Assembly: GCF_022179725.1 (NCBI RefSeq)
Contig: NZ_BPRC01000003.1
Span: forward strand, 62,001-126,000
DNA: 64,000 nt
Source of the DNA: Methylorubrum aminovorans
GTDB taxonomy: Bacteria > Pseudomonadota > Alphaproteobacteria > Rhizobiales > Beijerinckiaceae
Direction: 5' to 3'
Shown here piece after piece: positions 10,126-18,983 of this stretch. A model generated the notes under the pieces. It saw nothing but the letters and a program-made list of their open reading frames with translations, was not told the DNA's origin and made no database searches. The first letter of the stretch is position 1; the number at the start of each line of letters is the position of its first letter. Position numbers and translations under genes: made by a program.

Positions 10126-10362
10126 TTAGGCGGAGTTCTTCTCCAGGAACTTGATCGCGTCGCCGACCGTCTGGATGGTCTCGGCCGCGTCGTCCGGAAT
10201 CTCGACGTTGAACTCCTCCTCGAACGCCATCACCAGCTCGACGGTGTCGAGGCTGTCGGCGCCGAGATCGTCGATGAAGTTGGAGGCCTCGGTGACCTTC
10301 TCAGGCTCGACGCCCAGATGCTCGACGACGATCTTCTTCACGCGCTCGGCGATATCGCTCAT
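10126..10362 (-). CDS. acpP: Acyl carrier protein
   Basis: 78 aa, acidic, with the phosphopantetheine attachment serine (Ser37) in [15 protein letters not shown]. It carries growing acyl chains in type II fatty-acid synthesis. It lies between fabG and fabF; the gaps on both sides (260 and 123 bp) are larger than elsewhere in the cluster, which fits separate strong expression of acpP, as seen in other bacteria (inference). Confidence 0.98.
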   Translation of the reverse strand: MSDIAERVKKIVVEHLGVEPEKVTEASNFIDDLGADSLDTVELVMAFEEEFNVEIPDDAAETIQTVGDAIKFLEKNSA

Positions 10363-10623
10363 CGTTGTTGGTCCTCGTCTTTTCGATCGTGGTGGTTTGT
10401 GCTTCTGACGAAAGCGCCGTGGCCGCCTTCCCGCTTCGGGGGTTTTTGGGACGGCCGGTGTTCGATCGCGCGTGGTTTGGAAAAAGCCGCAACCCGCTGA
10501 ACCGTCAACTCCCCTGCACGGCTGAGCCGGGTGTTAACACAGGGTTTCCGCTCTGGCGAGGGGCGGTTCAGAAAGCATTCATCGCCGTGGTTTTCCGGTC
10601 AGAACACCCCTTTGTGGACGGTC

Positions 10624-11364
10624 TCAATACATCGCCATGCCGCCATTGACGTGCAGCGTTTGCCCGGTCACGTAACCCGCTTCTTCCGACGCGAGATAAA
10701 CCGCCGCCGCACCGATCTCGGCGCCGGTGCCGAGCCGGCCCGCCGGCACGCGGGTGAGAATCGTCTCGCGCTGCTTCTCGTTCAGCGCATCGGTCATCGC
10801 CGAGGCGATGAAGCCCGGCGCGATGCAGTTCACGGTGATGCCGCGCGTGGCGACCTCCGCCGCCAGGGCCTTGGTCATGCCGACGAGGCCGGCCTTGGCC
10901 GCCGCATAGTTGCCCTGTCCCGGATTGCCGGTGGCACCGACTACCGAGCTGATGCCGATGATGCGGCCGTAGCGGCGCTTCATCATGCCTCTGAGCGCGG
11001 CGCGCGACAGGCGGAAGGCGGCGGTGAGGTTGACGTCGAGAACCGCCTCCCACTCCTCATCCTTCATCCGCATGAAGAGGTTGTCGCGGGTGATGCCGGC
11101 ATTGTTGATCAGGATGTCGAGACCGCCGAGGGCCGATTCGGCGGCAGGAAGCAGCGCTTCCACCGCGGCCTTGTCGGCGAGGTTCGCCTCGACCACCGCG
11201 ACGCGCTCGCCGCCGAGTTCGGCTGCCAGCTCGTCGAGTACCGCGCGGCGGGTGCCGGACAGCGCGACATGCGCGCCCTGCGCGTGCAGCGCCCGGGCGA
11301 TCGCCCCGCCGAGCCCACCGGTCGCGCCGGTGACGAGGGCCTTGCGGCCGGTGAGGTCGAACAT
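10624..11364 (-). CDS. fabG: 3-oxoacyl-[acyl-carrier-protein] reductase
   Basis: 246 aa classical short-chain dehydrogenase. It shows the NAD(P)-binding TGATGGLGGAIARAL, NNAG, and the catalytic Ser-Tyr-Lys in GISSVVGATGNPGQ followed by NYAAAKAGL, and ends with the FabG-type VTGQTLHVNGGMAMY. It reduces 3-oxoacyl-ACP with NADPH. An AAGAG lies upstream of ATG 11364. It sits 32 bp downstream of fabD. Confidence 0.97.
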   Translation of the reverse strand: MFDLTGRKALVTGATGGLGGAIARALHAQGAHVALSGTRRAVLDELAAELGGERVAVVEANLADKAAVEALLPAAESALGGLDILINNAGITRDNLFMRMKDEEWEAVLDVNLTAAFRLSRAALRGMMKRRYGRIIGISSVVGATGNPGQGNYAAAKAGLVGMTKALAAEVATRGITVNCIAPGFIASAMTDALNEKQRETILTRVPAGRLGTGAEIGAAAVYLASEEAGYVTGQTLHVNGGMAMY

Positions 11365-11396
11365 GGTGTCGGCTCTTTTCGATCGGGGAAAAGGAA

Positions 11397-12329
11397 TCAG
11401 GCGTAGGCGGCGACGTCGTCGGGCGTGCCGACCGCGCTTGCCGAAGCGCTCGGCGCGATCCGCTTGACGAGCCCGGTCAGCACCTTGCCGGCGCCGAGTT
11501 CGTGGAAGCGGTCGACGCCGGCCTCGGCCATGGCGGCGACGCTCTCGGCCCAGCGCACGGTTCCGGTGACCTGGGTCACCAGCGCGTCGCGGATCGCGTC
11601 CGGCTCGGTGAGCGGGCCGGCGGTGACATTGGCATAGACCGGCACGACGGGCGCCTTCATCGCCACCTCGGCCAGCGCCCGGCGCATCGCTTCGGCCGCC
11701 GGCGCCATCAGGGCGCAGTGGAACGGAGCGGAGACGTTGAGAAGCACGGCCCGGCGCACGCCGCGCCCCTGAGCCAGCGCCATCGCCCGTTCGACGGCCT
11801 CCCGGTGACCGGAAAGGACGACCTGACCGGCGCCGTTGTCGTTGGCGACGTCGCAGACCATGCCCTGTGCCGCCTCTTCCGCGATGTCGCGCGCAGTCGC
11901 GAGGTCAGGCCCGAGCAGGGCGGCCATGGCGCCGATGCCGGGCGCCACCGCCCGCTGCATCGCCTCGCCGCGGATGCGCAGCAGGCGGGCGGCGTCGGAG
12001 ATCGTGAAGGTGCCGGCGGCGGCCAGCGCCGAGTACTCGCCGAGCGAGTGGCCGGCCACGAATGCCGCGTCGCGCGCTAGATCGAGGCCGCGCTCGGCCT
12101 CCAGGGTGCGCAGCACCGCGAGGCTCGCCGCCATCAGCGCCGGCTGCGCGTTGGCGGTCAGTGTCAGTTCTTCCGACGGGCCCTCGAACATCAGCCGCGA
12201 CAGGTTCTGGCCGAGCGCCGCATCGACCTCCTCGAAGACCTGCCGGGCGGCCGGTGACGCCTCGCTCAGCGCCTTGCCCATGCCGACCGCTTGGCTGCCC
12301 TGTCCCGGAAAGATGAAGGCTCGCGTCAT
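11397..12329 (-). CDS. fabD: Malonyl-CoA:ACP transacylase
   Basis: 310 aa from ATG 12329, giving the standard FabD N-terminus MTRAFIFPGQGSQAVGMGK. The active-site serine is in VAGHSLGEYSALAAAG; a second typical block is ISAPFHCALM-like (NVSAPFHCALMAPA) with the catalytic histidine. The frame extends upstream to 12479, but that part lacks family similarity. It supplies malonyl-ACP and heads the fabD-fabG-acpP-fabF run. Confidence 0.96.
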   Translation of the reverse strand: MTRAFIFPGQGSQAVGMGKALSEASPAARQVFEEVDAALGQNLSRLMFEGPSEELTLTANAQPALMAASLAVLRTLEAERGLDLARDAAFVAGHSLGEYSALAAAGTFTISDAARLLRIRGEAMQRAVAPGIGAMAALLGPDLATARDIAEEAAQGMVCDVANDNGAGQVVLSGHREAVERAMALAQGRGVRRAVLLNVSAPFHCALMAPAAEAMRRALAEVAMKAPVVPVYANVTAGPLTEPDAIRDALVTQVTGTVRWAESVAAMAEAGVDRFHELGAGKVLTGLVKRIAPSASASAVGTPDDVAAYA

Positions 12330-12617
12330 GACGTCCCGTCGCCTTGAGCACCGGGACGGGTGCCCCGGCGCAATCGGGGTCGGCCCGCCGTCACGCCGCA
12401 CGCGTACAGCCACAAGACGGACTGCCGCTGATCGGGATCGCCGGGAGACCCTGTTTAAGGTGCGGCGCAGTCGCATCACGTGCGGCGAGTGTCAACAATG
12501 CGATGCACAAGATCAGGCCGGAAAAAAGCCAAGCTGGACCGGAGATTACCGGACTCGCCGGCAGAACCCGGAACGATTCCGTGCATTGATCGGATAGTCC
12601 CTCGCGAGACACCTGCC

Positions 12618-12947
12618 ATGTTCCGTACGACGTTTCCCCAGGAGGCGGTCGGGCATGCCCACGCCCTGATCGGCGCCTACGAATCCGCCCATGCCGGACT
12701 CGCCCGGATCTCGCAGGAGTTCCGCCGCGACCTGTGCCGCACCCTCGACCGGCTCGGCCCCCGTGGGATTCCCTATCTGCGCGTCGTCCGCAGGGATCTC
12801 GAAGGCCGCACCCAGGAGGCGCGGGAGACTTGGCCGCTCTGGATCGACCGGCTTACCGATCCGATGATCGACCGCCGTCTGATCGCGTCCCGTGCCCTGC
12901 TGGATGCGGTCGAAAGGGAGGCGGACGCCCGCGGCATGGTTCTCTGA
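12618..12947 (+). CDS. Hypothetical protein, 109 aa
   Basis: From ATG 12618 a 109-residue, Arg/Glu-rich and predicted largely helical protein can be read (motifs SAHAGLARISQEFRRDL, TWPLWIDRLTDP, ALLDAVEREADARG). I recognise no family. No signal peptide or membrane segment. Codon use matches neighbours. It faces away from fabD and is followed by about 270 bp without genes before the convergent oxoamine synthase. No strong ribosome site; an in-frame start at 12480 would add 46 low-complexity residues. Probably a real lineage-specific gene. Confidence 0.5.
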   Translation: MFRTTFPQEAVGHAHALIGAYESAHAGLARISQEFRRDLCRTLDRLGPRGIPYLRVVRRDLEGRTQEARETWPLWIDRLTDPMIDRRLIASRALLDAVEREADARGMVL

Positions 12948-13216
12948 CACTCCGCTCCGGGCGCCGGCAATGCTCGGAACGTCGGATGACGCACGTCAAT
13001 CCGGGGCCGCGCAGCGGAGCCCGGAATTCGCCCGTGATGCGGAAGGCACGTTTGCGGTCAAGGCCAGCCGTGGAATCCGGGTTCGCCTGCGGCGCCCCGG
13101 AATGGACGGCCATCGTCGATGGAAAGCCGCTCCGAGGCTCGTAAGCCCGAGTTCCCGGCCCTGAAGCGTCGGCTTCCCCAGGGTCGCCGCCCGGATGCGT
13201 CCGAGCGGATCGGCGC

Positions 13217-14410
13217 TTACGCGGCGGCCCGCAGGCGTGGGCGGCGCGCCGGAGGAGACACTTCGGCCCGCGCCCGGTCCAGCGCAGCCGCGACGCAGGA
13301 AGCGGCCCGCATGATCTCCGCATCCGACTGCCCGGCGGTGACGTGCAGCCGCAGACGGCCGGTTTCCTCCAGCGTTCCGAGGTCGACCAGCAGGCCGAAG
13401 TCGGACAGATGACCGGCGAAGCGGCGCGCCCGTTCGCCAAAACCGATCTCGACGCAGACGGAGGTGCAGGGCTCGCCGCAGACGCTCAGACCCCGCTCCC
13501 GCAGGGCCGTGCGCAGGTTGAGGACGTTGCGCATCAATCGGGCACGGCGCTGACAGCCCTCGGCCGCGTCGATGACGGTGAACGCTTTGAGGATGACTGC
13601 GAGCTGGATCGGTGAGAGCGCCTGGGCCGCCTCGCCGACGCGCAGGCACGCCGTCACGGCGCGGGTGCGGGCAGCAACGAAGCCGCCATTGGAGGCAAAG
13701 CTCTTCGAGAAGGTGCCGATGACGAGATCGGCCCTGCCCAGCATATCCTGAAGGCCGAGATGGCCGCGACCGTCCTCGCCGAGGCAGCCCAGATCTTGGG
13801 ACACGTCCACAAGGAGTGTCGCACCGTACTCGTCGCACAGGGCCCGCAGAGCGGCGAGGTCCGGCGTACCGGAATCGAGCGGCGACAGGCTCTCGGTCAC
13901 GACGAGGATACCGTTTTCCGCGTCGCGGGCGCGGATGGCCCGGAGACGCTCGCGGCAATGCTCCGCATCGAGGTGGCGGAACGGCTGGAGGTTGTTCGTC
14001 CCGGCCTCGGCATCCTCCCGAAGTCCTCCCCGGATCGCGGCATCGATCACGACGTGGTCGGCCGGGCGTACGAGGCCGCGGATCACGGCCTGAGCGGCGG
14101 CCCGGCCGGTCGGGCAGAGTAAAGCCTCCTCCATCTGAAGGAAGTCGGCGATCCGGCGCTCCAGGGTCACGGCAAGGCCGGTATCGCCGGCTTCGGCCCC
14201 GGCGCAGACGCTGCGCACGCCGAACCGGCGCAGGGTGTCGGCGGCCGCGGCGACGATCTGGGGGTGGGTGGAGAGGCCGAGGCAATCCTGCGAGGCGAAA
14301 TCGAGCCCGTGCAGGGCGTGATCCTCGCCGGAAACGGGCGCGCTCGAAAGGCGGCGCACGCTGTCCGCGCGCTGCTGGATCGTCGCGTCGGTCTGCTCAC
14401 GATGTCTCAT
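13217..14410 (-). CDS. Divergent alpha-oxoamine synthase (PLP enzyme; KBL/BioF/SPT/ALAS fold)
   Basis: 397 aa, fold-type I. The PLP lysine lies in IGTFSKSFASNGGF (K236) and the pyridine-binding aspartate at D202 in LLVDVSQDLGCLG; the N-terminus FASQDCLGLSTHP resembles the NYLGLS block of oxoamine synthases. Family members condense an amino acid with an acyl-CoA or acyl-ACP. Two features differ: the histidine of the usual Asp-x-x-His block is Gln205, and the LNHAS block, whose histidine stacks on PLP, is replaced by IDAAIRGG. So the reaction may differ, or the substrate may be unusual. It lies on the same strand as and about 890 bp upstream of fabD. Serine palmitoyltransferase, BioF and ALAS assignments are not supported to gene level. 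Confidence 0.75.
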   Translation of the reverse strand: MRHREQTDATIQQRADSVRRLSSAPVSGEDHALHGLDFASQDCLGLSTHPQIVAAAADTLRRFGVRSVCAGAEAGDTGLAVTLERRIADFLQMEEALLCPTGRAAAQAVIRGLVRPADHVVIDAAIRGGLREDAEAGTNNLQPFRHLDAEHCRERLRAIRARDAENGILVVTESLSPLDSGTPDLAALRALCDEYGATLLVDVSQDLGCLGEDGRGHLGLQDMLGRADLVIGTFSKSFASNGGFVAARTRAVTACLRVGEAAQALSPIQLAVILKAFTVIDAAEGCQRRARLMRNVLNLRTALRERGLSVCGEPCTSVCVEIGFGERARRFAGHLSDFGLLVDLGTLEETGRLRLHVTAGQSDAEIMRAASCVAAALDRARAEVSPPARRPRLRAAA

Positions 14411-14773
14411 GCCATCCCGTCCGGTGCCGCGTCGTTACAGGTCGGACTGTCGATCCGGTCGGCTTGCCATCGCGTTAAACGGCGCCCGTGTAGGAAAAAT
14501 GCATCAGGGCGTATTTAACGAATTGCTTCTTTCCCGGCTCTCAGAAGCAGCCTGTCTTCCGCTTTGTCCGCAGAATATCGACGGTCGGATTTGGTAAACT
14601 TAGCGAAACGTGAAGGGTGTGTTGCGAAGATCTTGGTGCCCCTGTTTCGCGCGTCGCGCCGCATTGCGTCGGATCCGCTCCGAACGATTGGATCGGGAGC
14701 ACGAAAAACGGCTCGGGGGTGTCCCTATCGCAAGGGGCACCCCCGAAGCATCCGTCGCGCTGCCGGCCCCGGC
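14411..14773. other. Intergenic region with terminator
   Basis: 363 bp without a convincing gene. The left 150 bp is AT-richer and probably carries the promoter of the oxoamine synthase gene; the right part holds the terminator of the membrane-protein gene at 14774. Confidence 0.5.
14702..14747 (-). terminator. Intrinsic terminator of the 14774-15847 gene
   Basis: On the minus strand a stem TCGGGGGTGCCCC pairs with GGGACACCCCCGA around a short loop (plus-strand 14713-14747), followed by GCCGTTTTTCGT. Stem, loop and T-run are all present. Confidence 0.8.
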
Positions 14774-15847
14774 TCAGATCACCGGAATACCGCCCATGCC
14801 CGCACCGATCCCGTAGCCGGCGCCGTAGAGGGTGCTATGGGCGAGGTAGTAGGCGCCAAGGAACAGCATCAGGGCGCTGGCATAGTAGACCGGGGCGAGG
14901 ACCACGTCCCGGCGGGTGGCGGGCACCCGGGCATCGTCCGCGGCGATGGCGATCAGGACCGCGATGATACCCGAGTGGCCGATGGCGTCGATCTTGCCGA
15001 ATTCGAAGATCGCCGAGACGAACACGGCCGTCAGGATGATCGCCGAGGCGCGACGCACCAAAGGAGTCCAGATCAGGGCGAAGGCCAGGGTGAACTCGAT
15101 GACGCCCGCGGCCTGCATGAAGAGTTCCGGCGAGGCGCCCATGGTCATGGCGGGCTTGGCGGCGATGAGCGGATCGGTCCAGTGGGGATAGGCCCACTTC
15201 TCGACGGAGGCCCACATCAGGGTGATCGCGGCGGCGATGCGCACCACGTCGATGGGGCGCTGGCCGAACAGGGTGCGGTCGAAGGCGGTGAGCGCCAGGA
15301 ATGCGGCCACGCCAAGGAAGACCGGATAGTCGGCGAGATGGAAGATGCCGTAGTTCCAGACGGCGAAGGCGAACAGGAACACGATGCCGGCGGCGGTGAA
15401 CGGCAGGGTGCGCTTCCACAGCAGGCCCGCGGCCATGGCCAGTTGCAGCCACGGGATCCAGGCGACGTCCGTCTTCAGTTCCGGCGTCAGGATGATCCCG
15501 CCGAGGTTCCACAGCGAGACGAGGAAGAACCCCATCACCGCCCGAACGATCAGGGCGCTGTTGACGCGGGCCGCCGCGGTGACGCGGTCGAGGGCGTTGA
15601 GAAGTGCAGTGCCGAGGTGGGTTCCCTCGGCCAGGCAGCCGAACATCAGGCAGACGAGGGCGAGACCTGTCAGGAGTTCGAAGTCGGTGCAAAGCACCTG
15701 TTCGAGACCGCGCGGCTGGCCGGCGACATCGAAAGCACAGAACCATTTGACGTGGGCGCTGGCCGCCCCCGTTCCGATGAGAAGAAAGCTTGCTGCGCCT
15801 GCAAGCATGACGGAAGAGCGCACCCAGAAGCTGGACACGTGAGGCAT
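14774..15847 (-). CDS. Multi-pass membrane protein of unknown function
   Basis: 357 aa from ATG 15847. A signal-like N-terminus (SSVMLAGAASFLLIGTGAASA) is followed by the motif AHVKWFCAFD, then roughly eight hydrophobic segments. Mature-start His and two Cys residues (AHVKWFC, QVLCTDFE) could bind a metal or participate in redox chemistry (inference). Later segments have a loose DoxX-like character (WASVEKWAYPHWTD, FTLAFALIW). I cannot assign a function. The gene has its own strong terminator and faces a 54-aa membrane peptide gene across a 305-bp AT-richer region with a palindrome. Confidence 0.8.
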   Translation of the reverse strand: MPHVSSFWVRSSVMLAGAASFLLIGTGAASAHVKWFCAFDVAGQPRGLEQVLCTDFELLTGLALVCLMFGCLAEGTHLGTALLNALDRVTAAARVNSALIVRAVMGFFLVSLWNLGGIILTPELKTDVAWIPWLQLAMAAGLLWKRTLPFTAAGIVFLFAFAVWNYGIFHLADYPVFLGVAAFLALTAFDRTLFGQRPIDVVRIAAAITLMWASVEKWAYPHWTDPLIAAKPAMTMGASPELFMQAAGVIEFTLAFALIWTPLVRRASAIILTAVFVSAIFEFGKIDAIGHSGIIAVLIAIAADDARVPATRRDVVLAPVYYASALMLFLGAYYLAHSTLYGAGYGIGAGMGGIPVI

Positions 15848-16152
15848 GGGGCCGCCGAAACGGGAGGGAAGTTCGTTGTGCTGAAAATATTTAACCGAAG
15901 TTGACTGGCCCTGCTAAGGCTTTGTTTACACACTTGAACGAATGGTTAATGCGGATTGTGTAACAAAGGTTACGTAACCGGCTAAGCTCTCGATATTGGT
16001 TTCCGGTGACTAGCCCAGCGGTTTCATAATCGAACTGTGAAAGTCGGGAATAGCGGGGAAGCCCGCTGGCGGAGTGCGCGCGTTAATGCCTTCGAAGACG
16101 GCGTGGTGACCGCTGGGACGGCGTGGCGACAAGCGCTCGTTTGGGGGGATGA
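15848..16152. promoter_or_regulatory. Divergent regulatory region with 12-bp palindrome
   Basis: 305 bp between two divergent membrane-protein genes, AT-richer than its flanks. It contains the perfect palindrome GGTTACGTAACC at 15968-15979, a plausible dimer-binding operator. Whether it regulates one or both genes is inference. Confidence 0.4.
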
Positions 16153-16317
16153 ATGATTGCGTTGCTCAGTCTCGTGAGCCTGTCCAGCGGGCTGGTTCTG
16201 GCCGGCCGCGCGCCGCTCTATCCGGATTGGACCGCTCGGATGGAGATGGCCGGCGGCCTCTCCCTCGTGACGGGGCTCGCCATGGTCGGCGCCGGCCTGA
16301 AAGCCTATTGCTGCTGA
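16153..16317 (+). CDS. Small membrane protein, 54 aa
   Basis: ATG 16153 is preceded by a strong GGGGGGA ribosome site. The 54-residue product has two hydrophobic helices (about 2-17, ending VLAG, and about 33-48, LSLVTGLAMVGAGL) joined by a short polar turn RAPLYPDWTARME, and ends with Cys-Cys. Not a family I can name. Small size, good ribosome site and hairpin-like topology support a real gene. Confidence 0.6.
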   Translation: MIALLSLVSLSSGLVLAGRAPLYPDWTARMEMAGGLSLVTGLAMVGAGLKAYCC

Positions 16318-16377
16318 GGGCTCGATACGAGGCCGGAGGCCTCCGGATCACACGTTCGGCTTCAGACTGTTCCGATC

Positions 16378-17742
16378 TCAGTCCCGCCGTCGCAGGACAC
16401 TCGCGAAGAAGCCGTCGAGGCCGCCCGCCCGTCCGGTGCCGCCGGCGAGATGGCTTGGCAGGGTGCGCAGGTCGCCGGACGCGTCGATCAGCTCGGCATG
16501 GCCGGCCAACTGGTCGGGGGTGATCGCGATCCGCTCGAAATCCGGGTTGCGCTCCAGAAAGTCCGTGACCTGTCCGCCGCCCTCCTCGGGCTCCAGGGAG
16601 CAGGTGCAGTAGACGAGCCGTCCGCCCGGCCGCGTCAACCGCGCGGCCTTGTCGAGGAGCCGGCGCTGGAGGCCGGACAGGCGCATCACATCGCTCTCGC
16701 TCTTCGTCCAGGCAACATCGGGATGGCGACGGATCGTGCCGGTTGCCGAGCAGGGGGCGTCGAGCAGCACCGCGTCGAAGGGTGCATCCTCCGGCAGCCC
16801 CAGGGCATCGGCCGTCACCACCTCCGCCGAGAGGCCGAGGCGTTCGAGGTTGCGTCCGAGCCGTTCGAGCCGCGCGCCCGATCGGTCGACGGCCGTGACC
16901 GTCGCGCCCGCCGCCGCGATCTGGGCCGTCTTGCCGCCGGGCGCGGCGCAGAGGTCGGCGATGCGCTCACCCGGAGCGGGGGCGAGCAGCCGTACGGGCA
17001 GGGCGGCGGCGGCGTCCTGTACCCACCAGGCGCCTTCGGTATAGCCGGGCAGTTCGGCCACGGAGTCCCGCACCTCGACCAGACGGAGCGAGCCAAGGTC
17101 GAGGCGGAGGGCGCCGAGCCGTTCGGCCCAGATGTCCGCGTCGCGCGAAACGGTGAGATCGACCACCGCGCCTTCCAGATGGGCCGCGGCGATGCGGCGC
17201 GCCGTCTCCTCGCCGTAGGCCGCCCGCCAGCGCCGGGCGAGCCAGTCCGGGGTGTTGTGGGCGAGCGGATCGTTCTCCTCCGCCCGGATGGCGTCGCGCT
17301 CGCGGGCGATCCGGCGCAGCACCGCATTGACGAGGGGCGCAAGGTGCTGGAGCTGCGGGTCGGCCTTGGCGAGGCGCACCGAGAGATCGACGGCGGCGTG
17401 GTCGGCCACCGCGAGGTCGAGGATCTGCGCCGCACCGGTCACCAGCAGGGCCAGGAGGTGCGGCCGGTCCTCGGGAAGGCCGTCGCGCAGGCGGGCCGCG
17501 AGTGCTGCCCGGATGAATCCGAGGCGGCGGAAGCTCGCCGTGGCGATCGCTCGGGCGAGCGCCGCCTCTCCGGCCTCCAGCCGGGCCCCGCGCCCGGCTT
17601 GGGCGAGGGCATCTTCGAGCGCCAGACCGCGGGAGGGACCGAGAAGGGTCGCAACCGCCTCGCGCGCGACGTGGCGTGCGGCGAGACCCGGCACGGACGA
17701 GTCGAAGGCGGGCGGCGTGCGGTGGTTGGGGGACGTTGCCAA
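16378..17742 (-). CDS. rsmB: 16S rRNA (cytosine-C5)-methyltransferase RsmB
   Basis: About 454 aa. An N-terminal NusB-like helical domain (about 15-150) precedes the SAM-binding domain with DLCAAPGGKTAQIAA, the catalytic cysteine pair in LLDAPCSATGTIRRHPD and YCTCSLEPEEGG, which defines the NOL1/NOP2/Sun family. RsmB methylates C967 of 16S rRNA. The start is uncertain: no in-frame ATG gives the right length, so TTG 17742 is the best choice (product begins MATSPNHRT); the frame remains open farther upstream through the nadK gene but that is another gene's complement frame. Confidence 0.9.
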   Translation of the reverse strand: MATSPNHRTPPAFDSSVPGLAARHVAREAVATLLGPSRGLALEDALAQAGRGARLEAGEAALARAIATASFRRLGFIRAALAARLRDGLPEDRPHLLALLVTGAAQILDLAVADHAAVDLSVRLAKADPQLQHLAPLVNAVLRRIARERDAIRAEENDPLAHNTPDWLARRWRAAYGEETARRIAAAHLEGAVVDLTVSRDADIWAERLGALRLDLGSLRLVEVRDSVAELPGYTEGAWWVQDAAAALPVRLLAPAPGERIADLCAAPGGKTAQIAAAGATVTAVDRSGARLERLGRNLERLGLSAEVVTADALGLPEDAPFDAVLLDAPCSATGTIRRHPDVAWTKSESDVMRLSGLQRRLLDKAARLTRPGGRLVYCTCSLEPEEGGGQVTDFLERNPDFERIAITPDQLAGHAELIDASGDLRTLPSHLAGGTGRAGGLDGFFASVLRRRD

Positions 17743-17858
17743 GCGGGAAGGGCCGTTCTGGGCTAAAAGGGGTCGGTGGGGTCTCGCCCCTGGGCCGACG
17801 AAGTCACATCTGTCGGCAAAGGATGCAAGACGTGATGCGAGCGATGAAGGAGATCGGC

Positions 17859-18083
17859 ATGACACAGGCGGATGCCAAGGACGAGGCCGGCTCGACGGGC
17901 GCCGCGCCGCGTACCCTGTCCCCGGCGGCGCAGCGGGCGCTGGCGGAGGCGGCCGAGCGGCGCGCTGCCATCGATGCCCGTGCGGCCAAGATCGCCGAGC
18001 GTCCCGAGGCGCTGGGACGCGGCGGCCTGGAGCCGGTCCGCTACGAGGATTGGGAGGTGAAGGGCCTCGCCAGCGACTTCTGA
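17859..18083 (+). CDS. DUF1674 / succinate dehydrogenase assembly factor 4-like protein
   Basis: 74 aa from ATG 17859, chosen for a perfect AAGGAG six bases upstream. The C-terminal motif GGLEPVRYEDWEVKGLASDF is the diagnostic end of DUF1674, whose eukaryotic member SDHAF4 helps flavinylated SdhA join succinate dehydrogenase. The N-terminal half is an Ala/Glu/Arg-rich helix. No sdh genes are nearby. It sits between divergent rsmB and convergent nadK. Confidence 0.88.
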   Translation: MTQADAKDEAGSTGAAPRTLSPAAQRALAEAAERRAAIDARAAKIAERPEALGRGGLEPVRYEDWEVKGLASDF

Positions 18084-18107
18084 CGCGGCCGCCGGTCTCC
18101 CGAGCGC

Positions 18108-18878
18108 TCAGCCGAATTGTTCGCGCAGGATGCGCTCCTCCAGGCTGTGACCGGGGTCGTGCAGCAGCACGAGGTTGGTGGCGTGATCGAGCCACGTCTC
18201 CACCGTGCAGACCCGGCGGAACTCGGTGTGGTCGGCCACCGCCGCGACGGGACGGTGCTCGGCGTCGATCACGTCGATGCGGATGCGGGCGTAGTTCGGC
18301 AGCAGCGCGCCGCGCCAGCGCCGGGGGCGGAAGGCCGAGATCGGCGTCAATGCCAGAAGATGGGCGTTGAGCGGCAGGATCGGCCCGCCGACCGACAGGT
18401 TGTAAGCGGTCGAGCCCGCCGGCGTGGCGGCCAGAATCCCGTCGGCAATGAGTTCGGGCAAGCGCACATGGTCGTCCACTGAGACTCGCAGCTTGGCGGT
18501 CTGGTGGGTCTGGCGCAGCATGTAGACCTCGTTGATCGCCCGCGCCGTGTGGCTGCGTCCCTCCGTATCGGTGGCGATCATCGTCATCGGGTGGATCGTC
18601 GAGCGCTTCGTTGCCTCCAGACGGTCGAGCAGCCCGTCCTCGCGGAACTCGTTCATCAGGAAGCCGACCGTGCCGCGATTCATGCCGTAGATCGGCTTGG
18701 GCGCGTTCATGAAGCGGTGAAGAACCTGCAGCATCAATCCGTCGCCGCCGAGTGCTACGACGACATCCGCCTCCTCGGGCGGGACATGGTCGTAGCGGCG
18801 CATCAGCAGGTCCGCCGCCTCCCGCGCGTCGGCTGTGGGGCTCGCCACGAAGGCAATCCGTGAAAAGCGACGCGGCAT
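18108..18878 (-). CDS. nadK: NAD kinase
   Basis: 256 aa, typical short bacterial form. It has the NAD-kinase GGDG motif in VVVALGGDGLMLQ, the NRGTVGFLMNEF block and the ATPAGSTAYNLSVGGPI block. It phosphorylates NAD to NADP. The gene converges on the DUF1674 gene with a 24-bp gap; zwf, a major NADPH source, lies 2 kb away but on the other strand. Confidence 0.96.
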   Translation of the reverse strand: MPRRFSRIAFVASPTADAREAADLLMRRYDHVPPEEADVVVALGGDGLMLQVLHRFMNAPKPIYGMNRGTVGFLMNEFREDGLLDRLEATKRSTIHPMTMIATDTEGRSHTARAINEVYMLRQTHQTAKLRVSVDDHVRLPELIADGILAATPAGSTAYNLSVGGPILPLNAHLLALTPISAFRPRRWRGALLPNYARIRIDVIDAEHRPVAAVADHTEFRRVCTVETWLDHATNLVLLHDPGHSLEERILREQFG

Positions 18879-18983
18879 CCGTGCTGTCAGCCCTGTTGAC
18901 GGGAAGAGGCCGAGCCGGTCTCACTCGGGGCACGCACCGGACATCCGAGATCGGGCGCCGGTCTGCCGAGGGAGAGCCATAGC

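Noticed and set aside
17743..18933. Extension of rsmB through the nadK gene (851-codon frame)
   Set aside because: That part is another frame of nadK and the DUF1674 region; RsmB has normal length from about 17742.
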